Source of the DNA: Magnetococcales bacterium
GTDB taxonomy: Bacteria > Pseudomonadota > Magnetococcia > Magnetococcales > Magnetaquicoccaceae
DNA length: 12,062 bases
Direction: 5' to 3'
Assembly (NCBI GenBank): GCA_015229095.1
Contig: JADGCE010000080.1
Location: forward strand, 1-12,062
Part shown: positions 5,990-12,062 of the stretch, piece by piece
Numbering within the stretch: the stretch's first letter is position 1
How the letters are laid out: the number at the start of each line of letters is the position of its first letter
Made by a program: the position numbers and the translations under genes
Notes under the pieces: generated by a model
Database searches by the model: none
What the model was told of the DNA's origin: nothing
What the model saw: the letters and a program-made list of their open reading frames with translations, nothing else

Positions 5990-8829
5990 GATATCTTTCC
6001 TTCAGGTTGTTCATTCCATGGCCCGATCAAGGTCTCCATCAGACGCTCCACCTCCTGATGGAGAGCATGGGCCTCCTCCCAGTCCCCCATCTCTGCATGG
6101 CCTCGATACTGGAGAAGGCGTGCAGAGAGTTTGTGCAATCCCAGCGTACTGGCACTCTGTTTCAGATCGTTCAATTCCCGCACCAGGGTCAGTGCCTGCC
6201 GTCGCTCCAGGGCAGTTGCCAGTCGACCGGCCCGCTGTGGCCATTCTGCCGCCATGCGAGCCCTCTGGGCCTGCTGCAGATCCGGGTCCGGCGGGCACGC
6301 CGTCGGCGGCGGGGTCCATGGCGCGGAAGGGGTCGGCGAACGGGCAAAACGGGCCACCACCGCCAGCATGGCCTGTACCGTGTAGGGTTTGCACAAGAGG
6401 CCGTTCATACCCACATCCAGACAGAGCTGCTCCTCCTCCTTGGTGGTCCAGGCTGTCACGGCCACGATGGGCACCTGGCTGTCCAGTCCACTCCCTGCCC
6501 GAATCCTGCGGGTTGCTTCAAAACCATCCATCTCTGGCATCTGCACATCCATCAGTACCAAATCAAACCGCTGTTTGGCCAACAGTTCCAACGCCTGCAG
6601 ACCATCCACGGCCAGGGTGACCCGATGCCCCGCCTTCTCCAGTATCATGCGGGCCAGCAACTGGTTGTTGATCAGATCCTCCACCAGCAATATCTGTCGG
6701 GAGAGTGCTCCCGGATCCGGCAGGGGGGTGCCTGGACAAACCACCCGCTCCGGCGCGCTCTCCCGCCCCAACAGAGCCTCCATGGCACGCAACAAACGGC
6801 ATCGACACACCGGTTTTTGTACCCTGACACAAGCCGCCAGCCAGCCATCTGTGGCATCGCAACCGATCGAATCCAAAGCAGGCACCAACACAATACTCTT
6901 GTGACACCAGGCGTCGGGGGGTTCGGTGACCGCAGCCACCTGCAGGGTATTTTTCAGGGTGTGATAATCCATGAGCAACAGATCGGCCTGTTGTTCCAGC
7001 CCTGCGGGGCTCTGCGGGTCAAAGCCGACCCACGCGGTCACCTGGGCACCCCACCCCTTCAGAATCGTGGTCAGGGAGAGTCGTCCGCTGGCATGATCGT
7101 CGATCAACACAATGCGCACCCCCTCCAGGGGGGGAGGCGCCGCCGGGGTGGCGCCCCGTGCCAACGCCAGAACAACCCGGAAGAGCGTGCCCCGTTCCGG
7201 CACACTCTCCACATGGATGGTTCCTCCCATCATCTCCACCAACTTTTGGCAAATGGTCAACCCCAAACCGGTCCCCCCATATTTCCGGGTGATCGAATTG
7301 TCCAACTGGTTGAACTGTTCAAAAATATGCTTTAAACCTTCCGGGGCGATGCCGATGCCGGTATCGGCGACCACCCAGGCCACCTCCACCAGGGAATCGG
7401 ATGCCGCAGAGTCTGCGGCCAGGGGCTCCACCCGCAACATCACCTCTCCGCTTTCGGTAAACTTGACGGCATTCCCCACCAGATTGAGCAAAATCTGCCG
7501 CAGTCGCAACGGATCGCCCACCAGAGTATGGGGCAGAGTGGCTGGCACATAATGGTTGAGTTCCAGATCCTTCTGATGGGCCTTGATGCTCATCCACTCG
7601 CACACCTCTTCCACCAGAATGCGCGGCTCAAATTCAACAGACTCCAGCTGCAATTGCCCGGCATCTATCTTGGAAACATCAAGAATATTGTTGAGAATTT
7701 CCAATAGCGACTCGGAAGAGTGGTGGACAACCTGTATATGGTTGCGTACCTCTTCCGCACTCATGGAGGTACGCAACACCAAATCGGTCATGCCGATGAT
7801 GGCGTTCAAGGGGCTGCGAATTTCGTGACTCATGTTGGCCAGAAAGGCACTTTTGGCCTGATTGGCCGACTCTGCCACCGCCAAGGTCTCCCGGAGGGCC
7901 TGCAAGGCTTGCAGGTGCGCGGTTCTGTCGTGCAGAAAAGCCGTGAACAGGGTTTTTTGACGTGCAGAGGAGGCCGCCAGGGAAAATTCCAGGACCAAGC
8001 GGCTGCCATCGGCCCGCAGCCCGGTGACCCGCAAGGGGGGGTGCCGGACGGGCTGCTCCAGGCAGGCCGCCATCAGACGGGTCAGAGTGTTCCGATAGGG
8101 CTCCTGCACGGCAGGCGGGACAACACATGCGATCAGCTCGCGACGGAGCAGTGCCCCCCGTGCATACCCAAACAGAGCCTCTGCGGCCGGGTTGAGATCG
8201 ACAACCTCGCCTTGATCGTTGAGAATAAAAATGGCATCCAGGGAGGTGGTCAGGACCGTTCGGAGATAATCCCTCTCTTCCTGCAACGCCTGCAGGGCCT
8301 CCTCCAGTTGCAAACGGGTCTCTTTGTGGGAAGCCAGCTCCTTTTCCAACGGCAACACCAGAGTGCGCCGCATCAACAGGTGCAGCAGCAACCAGAACAG
8401 CAGGGTCACGAGCAGCAGCGCCACCTTGAGGGTATGATTCCATACGCCCCAACGCACCGGGTAGGAGTCATGATGGAGTTCCACACTCAGGAGCCGCTCA
8501 CCCTGGTCGTGCAGCTCCTGTCGGGAAATCTGCACCTCGCCCCGGGCCGGTTCCGGTCGGCTGTGGTAAAGCTGCAGATCGCTGCCGGGGGTGGTTGCCC
8601 GGAGATGGACCAACTCCGGCTGGTTGCGGGCATGCTCCAAAAGGATATGCTCCACGGCTTTCCACTCCCGCCGTCGCAGGGGTTCCTGGAGCAGCAATCC
8701 GAGCAGGCGCGCCTCCTCCTGGATATGTTGCCGATAGCTGTTGACCAGCAGGGATTCAAAATCAAACAGCAGCGATCCCCCGACAATTGCCAGAAAAAAC
8801 AGCACAACGACCGAAATCAGCTTCACCAT
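5986..8829 (-). CDS. Membrane hybrid sensor histidine kinase: PAS, HisKA, HATPase, two receivers, HPt-like tail
   Basis: Numbered from ATG 8829 the protein has 947 residues. An N-terminal membrane helix (about 2-24), a periplasmic sensor of about 108 residues with no recognised fold, and a second helix (133-153) are followed by a short coiled coil and a PAS domain (about 186-306). HisKA has His335 in SHEIRSP. The ATPase domain has Asn449/Asn453, DTGIGI (489) and GTGLGL (519). Receiver 1 (about 570-683) has Asp577, Asp578, Asp621 and Lys672, but Pro650 where Thr/Ser is usual. Receiver 2 (about 711-826) is complete: Glu717, Asp718, Asp761, Thr792, Lys814. After a Pro-rich linker, an HPt-like domain (about 850-934) has Asn887 in place of the phosphoacceptor His. 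I chose ATG 8829 because AAGGGA lies eight bases upstream and the membrane helix then begins at once. An in-frame GTG at 8865 has no ribosome binding site and lies in a hairpin. It heads the secretion operon. Confidence 0.92.
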   Translation of the reverse strand: MVKLISVVVLFFLAIVGGSLLFDFESLLVNSYRQHIQEEARLLGLLLQEPLRRREWKAVEHILLEHARNQPELVHLRATTPGSDLQLYHSRPEPARGEVQISRQELHDQGERLLSVELHHDSYPVRWGVWNHTLKVALLLVTLLFWLLLHLLMRRTLVLPLEKELASHKETRLQLEEALQALQEERDYLRTVLTTSLDAIFILNDQGEVVDLNPAAEALFGYARGALLRRELIACVVPPAVQEPYRNTLTRLMAACLEQPVRHPPLRVTGLRADGSRLVLEFSLAASSARQKTLFTAFLHDRTAHLQALQALRETLAVAESANQAKSAFLANMSHEIRSPLNAIIGMTDLVLRTSMSAEEVRNHIQVVHHSSESLLEILNNILDVSKIDAGQLQLESVEFEPRILVEEVCEWMSIKAHQKDLELNHYVPATLPHTLVGDPLRLRQILLNLVGNAVKFTESGEVMLRVEPLAADSAASDSLVEVAWVVADTGIGIAPEGLKHIFEQFNQLDNSITRKYGGTGLGLTICQKLVEMMGGTIHVESVPERGTLFRVVLALARGATPAAPPPLEGVRIVLIDDHASGRLSLTTILKGWGAQVTAWVGFDPQSPAGLEQQADLLLMDYHTLKNTLQVAAVTEPPDAWCHKSIVLVPALDSIGCDATDGWLAACVRVQKPVCRCRLLRAMEALLGRESAPERVVCPGTPLPDPGALSRQILLVEDLINNQLLARMILEKAGHRVTLAVDGLQALELLAKQRFDLVLMDVQMPEMDGFEATRRIRAGSGLDSQVPIVAVTAWTTKEEEQLCLDVGMNGLLCKPYTVQAMLAVVARFARSPTPSAPWTPPPTACPPDPDLQQAQRARMAAEWPQRAGRLATALERRQALTLVRELNDLKQSASTLGLHKLSARLLQYRGHAEMGDWEEAHALHQEVERLMETLIGPWNEQPEGKIS

Positions 8830-8844
8830 GCACCCGATCCCTTC

Positions 8845-8867
8845 AAAAGAGGTGGGGCAACCCACTC
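8845..8867 (-). terminator. Possible intrinsic terminator after ilvD
   Basis: On the minus strand GAGTGGG (8867-8861) pairs with CCCAC plus TC (8856-8849) across a TTGC loop, giving seven base pairs with one bulged C (8851). Four Ts follow (8848-8845). It lies 46 bases after the ilvD stop and just before the kinase ribosome binding site. The T-tract is short, so this may be a weak terminator or only a leader hairpin. If it works, it separates ilvD from the kinase/secretion operon. Confidence 0.33.
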
Positions 8868-8912
8868 AGCAAGAGGCATGATCACCGCACTCTGCCGCCC
8901 GCTCTGCGGCGG

Positions 8913-10763
8913 TCAGCGCCGTGGGTTTTGCAGCTGGCGCAAATCCCGAACCGCCCCCCGGGCGGCCGAAGTGGTCAAAGCCGCGTAAGCCTGTAGACTC
9001 TGTGAGACGCTCCGTTGCCGATCGACGGGGCAAAACGCCGTTTTCTGTCGCCGACGCTCTGCCAACACCTCCTCCGTGACCCGCATATGGATGGTACGTC
9101 CGGGGATATCGATGTCGATGAGATCTCCCTCTTCCAGGAGGGCGATGTTGCCCCCCTCCGCCGCTTCGGGGGAGAGGTGGCCAATGGAGAGCCCGGATGT
9201 GCCTCCGGAAAAGCGACCATCGGTCACCAGAGCGCACAGTTTGCCCAACCCTTTGGATTTCAAAAAACTGGTGGGGTAGAGCATCTCCTGCATGCCCGGT
9301 CCCCCTTTGGGGCCCTCGTAGCGGATGACCAGGACATCTCCCGGCTGAATCCGGTCCCCCAGGATGGCCTCGCAGGCCGACTCCTGGCTTTCAAAGAGGC
9401 GGGCGGGACCGGAAAATTGCCAAATGGCCGAATCCACACCTGCCGTCTTGACGATACACCCCTCCAGGGCCAGATTGCCGAACAGAACGGCCAAGCCGCC
9501 ATCCTGGGAATAGGCATGGGTCACGGCGCGGATGCAGCCGTTGCGGCGATCGAGATCCGGGCTGGACCAGCGATTGGACTGGGAAAAAGGCAGGGCGGTC
9601 GCTTTTCCCCCCGGTGCCGCCAGGGCGCGCTCCCTGGCCGCCTGACTGGCTTCGGGCGTGGCAATATCCTCCTGGCGCAGGGCCTCAGCGAGGGAAGGGG
9701 CATGCACCGTGGGGCAATGATCGTGCAGCAATCCGGCCCGCTGCAACTCGCCAAGAATGGCAAACACCCCGCCCGCACGATGGACATCCTCCATGTGATA
9801 CCGGTCGGAGGAAGGGGCCACCTTGCACAGGCAGGGCACCTTTTGCGACAGTCGGTTGATGTCGGCCATGGTAAAGTCCACCCCCCCTTCATGGGCCGCA
9901 GCCAGCATATGCAGTATGGTGTTGGTGGAGCCACCCATGGCAATGTCCAGGGATAGCGCATTCTCAAAAGCGGCAAAGCTGGCGATGGAACGGGGCAGGA
10001 CCGAGGCATCCCCCCCCTCATAGTAGCGTTTTGCCAGAGGCACAATGCGCTGTCCGGCTTGCAGAAAAAGCTGACGCCGATCGGCGTGGGTGGCCAACAG
10101 GGTGCCATTGCCGGGCAGGGCCAAACCGAGGGCCTCCATCAGGCAGTTCATGGAGTTGGCCGTAAAGAGACCGGCACAGGAGCCGCAGGTCGGACAGGCG
10201 TTTTGCTCCATGGCGGCAAGCTCCGCATCCGACACCTGGGCGTTGCCGGCCGCAATCATGGGATCGATCAGATCCAGTTTGCGGATGCTGCCATCGTGCA
10301 GGGAGACCTTGCCTGCTTCCATGGGGCCGCCGGAGACAAAAATAGCGGGAATGTTGAGACGCAGGGCGGCCATCAGCATGCCGGGGGTGATTTTGTCGCA
10401 GTTGGAGATGCAGACCATGGCATCCACCGTATGGGCTTTGACCATATATTCGACGCTGTCGGCAATCAGATCCCGGGATGGCAGGGAATAGAGCATGCCG
10501 CCATGGCCCATGGCGATCCCGTCATCGATGGCGATGGTGTTGAACTCTTTGGCGATCCCCCCCGCAGCGATGATCTCCTGGGCCACCAGGCTGCCCATCT
10601 CCTTCAGGTGGACATGGCCAGGCACAAACTGGGTAAAGGAGTTGGCCACGGCGATGATGGGTTTGCCAAAATCCCCTTCTGCAACCCCGGTGGCGCGCCA
10701 CAAGGCCCGGGCACCGGCCATGTTGCGGCCATGGGTGGAGGTTTGTGAGGGATAAACGGGCAT
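8913..10763 (-). CDS. ilvD: Dihydroxy-acid dehydratase
   Basis: IlvD dehydrates 2,3-dihydroxy-isovalerate and 2,3-dihydroxy-3-methylvalerate to the 2-keto acids that give valine and isoleucine; it is a cytoplasmic iron-sulfur enzyme. The 616-residue product resembles Escherichia coli IlvD along its length. Visible features are STHGRNMAGARALWRATG near the start, Asp81 and Asp123 for the metal, Lys124 (carbamylated in the family), cluster cysteines Cys122 and Cys196 (in ACPTCGSC), Glu493 and the catalytic Ser519 in GRFSGGTSG. I chose ATG 10763 because it gives the family's normal N-terminus and length and has AAGGAG (10777-10772) eight bases upstream. The frame stays open 44 codons further up, to 10895, and would overlap the divergent gene, so that extension is rejected. 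It is divergent from yciO, and the operon that follows has no visible link to amino-acid synthesis. Confidence 0.97.
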   Translation of the reverse strand: MPVYPSQTSTHGRNMAGARALWRATGVAEGDFGKPIIAVANSFTQFVPGHVHLKEMGSLVAQEIIAAGGIAKEFNTIAIDDGIAMGHGGMLYSLPSRDLIADSVEYMVKAHTVDAMVCISNCDKITPGMLMAALRLNIPAIFVSGGPMEAGKVSLHDGSIRKLDLIDPMIAAGNAQVSDAELAAMEQNACPTCGSCAGLFTANSMNCLMEALGLALPGNGTLLATHADRRQLFLQAGQRIVPLAKRYYEGGDASVLPRSIASFAAFENALSLDIAMGGSTNTILHMLAAAHEGGVDFTMADINRLSQKVPCLCKVAPSSDRYHMEDVHRAGGVFAILGELQRAGLLHDHCPTVHAPSLAEALRQEDIATPEASQAARERALAAPGGKATALPFSQSNRWSSPDLDRRNGCIRAVTHAYSQDGGLAVLFGNLALEGCIVKTAGVDSAIWQFSGPARLFESQESACEAILGDRIQPGDVLVIRYEGPKGGPGMQEMLYPTSFLKSKGLGKLCALVTDGRFSGGTSGLSIGHLSPEAAEGGNIALLEEGDLIDIDIPGRTIHMRVTEEVLAERRRQKTAFCPVDRQRSVSQSLQAYAALTTSAARGAVRDLRQLQNPRR

Positions 10764-10803
10764 GGCTGGCTCTCCTTGGCTGGACACGAATACAGGCGGC
10801 GTA

Positions 10804-10832
10804 TTGCCTGAGCGGGGGTGATGTGCCATGAT
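10804..10832 (+). promoter_or_regulatory. Candidate sigma70-type promoter for yciO in the divergent intergenic region
   Basis: TTGCCT (10804-10809) and CATGAT (10827-10832) are 17 bases apart, each matching four of six consensus bases. The spacing is ideal and the position is about 54 bases before the yciO start. The opposite strand reads TATCAT across 10833-10828, a fair -10 box toward ilvD, but I find no convincing -35 for it. The 122-base divergent gap (10764-10885) must hold both promoters. No operator or leader peptide was recognised. Confidence 0.25.
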
Positions 10833-10885
10833 AGCAAAAAAGGGGATGCCATAGCCACGACTCTCGATCAAGGGGAAGCACACCG

Positions 10886-11503
10886 ATGGTGCCACTACTG
10901 AAAATCCACCCGGTCAACCCGCACAAACGTCTGATCAGCCAGGCCGCAGAGGTGGTGCGTGAGGGGGGAGTGATTGCCTATCCCACGGATACAGCCTATG
11001 GATTGGGATGTACCCTCAGCAATCGCCGGGGGGTTGAGCGCATCATCCACATCAAACAGTTGCCGGCCAACCACAATTTTTCCATCCTCTGTCCCGACCT
11101 GGCCGAGATCGCCCGCTATGCGCGGGTGGACAATGCGACCTATCGCATCCTGAAGCGGTTTTTACCAGGGCCCTACACCTTTGTGCTGGAGGCCACCCGG
11201 GATGTGCCCAAAAATATTTTGCCCCGGCGCAAAACCATCGGCTTGCGGATTCCCGGTCATCCCATCTGTCTGGCACTCCTGCAGGCGGTGGGAGAGCCCC
11301 TGCTCTCCAGCAGCATCCGTCTACCTCAGGAGCAGCATGTTCTCAACGATCCTGAAGAGATCCACCAGCGTCTCTCCGGTCAGGTGGAGCTGGTGATCGA
11401 TGGGGGCATCCTGCTTTCCGACCCCTCCACCGTGGTGGATCTGACCGGGCCAACGCCGGTTGTCCTGCGCAGTGGCGCCGGAGATCCGACGGTTTTTATG
11501 TAA
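10886..11503 (+). CDS. yciO: YciO-type protein of the Sua5/YciO/YrdC (threonylcarbamoyl-AMP synthase) family
   Basis: This 205-residue cytoplasmic protein matches E. coli YciO in length, N-terminus (IHPVNPHKRLISQA), core motif (YPTDTAYGLGC, 32-42) and C-terminus. TsaC/YrdC enzymes make threonylcarbamoyl-AMP for the tRNA t6A modification. Here two of their active-site motifs are changed as in YciO: the KxR motif reads KQL (57-59), and the STSAN motif reads SSSIR (141-145). I therefore call it YciO-like rather than the main t6A synthase, and its true role is uncertain. An automatic annotation would probably say L-threonylcarbamoyladenylate synthase. The start ATG has AAGGGGA about nine bases upstream. 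It diverges from ilvD and is followed after 74 bases by another plus-strand gene; no clear terminator separates them. Confidence 0.9.
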   Translation: MVPLLKIHPVNPHKRLISQAAEVVREGGVIAYPTDTAYGLGCTLSNRRGVERIIHIKQLPANHNFSILCPDLAEIARYARVDNATYRILKRFLPGPYTFVLEATRDVPKNILPRRKTIGLRIPGHPICLALLQAVGEPLLSSSIRLPQEQHVLNDPEEIHQRLSGQVELVIDGGILLSDPSTVVDLTGPTPVVLRSGAGDPTVFM

Positions 11504-11577
11504 AGCCCTTATCTCCCCCCCCGCGTTTGCCGAAAAGGGTGTCAGACGGATAAAACCATGGCAAGGAGAGAGGGGCG

Positions 11578-12062
11578 ATGAAAAAGGTGGCGAAGCAATC
11601 CTGGGTGCCTTTACGGGACTATCTGGTGGGGGGAGTGCGTCCCGCCAAAAAGGCCCCCCAACCGGTTCGGGATCCCTCACTGCCCGCCACCTGGGTCTCC
11701 GCCTGGGACTATTGGGTGCAGGGCGTGCGCAAACCGCCTGCAATCGACGAGAGGACAACCATTGTCGCCCTGAAACCCGTGCCACCCGCACCGCCTCCCG
11801 TTGCCGAGTTGTGGCTGACGGAGGAGGATGTGATCGCTGACATTCAAGCCATTTTTGCCCGGAGCCTCGTGCCGATGAAGGTGGAGGAGATGCGCTATGC
11901 CAACCAGCAGGAGCGGGTGCGTGGCGAAATTGCCGATGAGGAGTGGCAATACCGGGAAGCCCGTCTGGAAGAGATGCAGGAGGAGCATTTTGTCCGCCTG
12001 GAAGAGATTGTGCAGTGGTATGTGGACAACTATTTCCGCGAATTTGAAACGGAGATGGCAAC
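11578..12062 (+). CDS. Unrecognised charged coiled-coil protein with N-terminal repeat, 3' end outside the window
   Basis: The frame is open from ATG 11578 to the window edge, giving at least 161 residues. AAGGAGAG (11563-11570) seven bases upstream of the ATG is a strong ribosome binding site. No signal peptide or membrane segment is visible, so it is probably cytoplasmic. The N-terminal part contains a 13-residue motif twice, exactly 30 residues apart: WVPLRDYLVGGVR (9-21) and WVSAWDYWVQGVR (39-51). A Pro-rich linker (PVPPAPPPVAE, about 67-77) follows. From about residue 80 the sequence is rich in Glu, Arg, Gln and Met with heptad-like spacing, as in a coiled coil. I do not recognise the family. 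It is 74 bases downstream of yciO on the same strand and may be co-transcribed with it. I am sure it is coding; its function is unknown. Confidence 0.72.
   Translation, partial: MKKVAKQSWVPLRDYLVGGVRPAKKAPQPVRDPSLPATWVSAWDYWVQGVRKPPAIDERTTIVALKPVPPAPPPVAELWLTEEDVIADIQAIFARSLVPMKVEEMRYANQQERVRGEIADEEWQYREARLEEMQEEHFVRLEEIVQWYVDNYFREFETEMA

Noticed and set aside
8830..8865. GTG start twelve codons upstream for the histidine kinase
   Set aside because: It has no ribosome binding site, lies within the hairpin and adds a Cys/Gly-rich stub before the membrane helix.
6007..8988. Two plus-strand open frames of over 400 codons opposite the hybrid kinase
   Set aside because: Both mirror the kinase coding strand and have low-complexity Gln/His/Gly composition; no domain or suitable start context was seen.
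10764..10895. 44-codon N-terminal extension of ilvD
   Set aside because: It would overlap the divergent yciO start and fill the only promoter region. IlvD normally begins at the Met at 10763, which has a strong ribosome binding site.
11558..11581. Seven-codon mini-ORF overlapping the start of the unknown gene as ATGA
   Set aside because: Its ATG has no ribosome binding site of its own, and it is made of the next gene's ribosome binding site sequence. It is probably chance.
1..12062. CRISPR arrays, insertion sequences, tRNA genes, prophage or attachment sites
   Set aside because: No regularly spaced repeats, transposase-like proteins, terminal inverted repeats or tRNA-like folds were seen by eye on either strand.

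Overview
The window looks like a piece of a Gram-negative, GC-rich proteobacterial chromosome. The evidence is an inner-membrane/periplasmic HlyD-type adaptor, two type I secretion ABC subunits, a hybrid sensor kinase, a gammaproteobacterial-style IlvD and a YciO homologue. No taxonomic marker (rRNA, ribosomal protein) is present. A lineage with many hybrid kinases, such as the Magnetococcia, would fit, but this is only an impression.

Right to left on the minus strand lie ilvD (10763-8913), then a tightly packed five-gene block: hybrid histidine kinase (8829-5986), single-domain response regulator (5989-5564), type I secretion ABC protein without an N-terminal accessory domain (5571-3784), second ABC protein with an N-terminal C39-like domain (3787-1553), and HlyD-family adaptor (1556-153). 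All four junctions inside the block overlap, by 4, 8, 4 and 4 bases, so it is almost certainly one translationally coupled operon. A short hairpin followed by four Ts between ilvD and the kinase may separate the two units. At the far left an unconfirmed open minus-strand frame runs off the edge. On the plus strand, divergent from ilvD, are a YciO/YrdC-family gene (10886-11503) and the start of an unrecognised coiled-coil protein (11578 to the right edge). There is no stretch over 300 bases without a gene.

The most interesting part is the sensor/secretion operon. The two ABC subunits are most simply read as a heterodimer working with the HlyD adaptor and an outer-membrane TolC-type channel encoded elsewhere. 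In both, the ABC signature (LSGGQ) is replaced: by VSAAF after a 7-residue insertion in one, and by IPRGI in the other. Walker A, Q-loop, Walker B glutamate and H-loop residues are kept in both. A heterodimer would therefore have two unusual composite ATP sites, whereas ordinary asymmetric ABC exporters have one good and one degenerate site. The co-encoded hybrid kinase ends in an HPt-like domain whose phosphoacceptor histidine is an asparagine, and its first receiver lacks the conserved Thr/Ser. A plausible reading is that the kinase senses a signal at the envelope and, through the small response regulator, controls the transporter itself or its expression. No secreted substrate (RTX/adhesin) or TolC gene is visible in the window.
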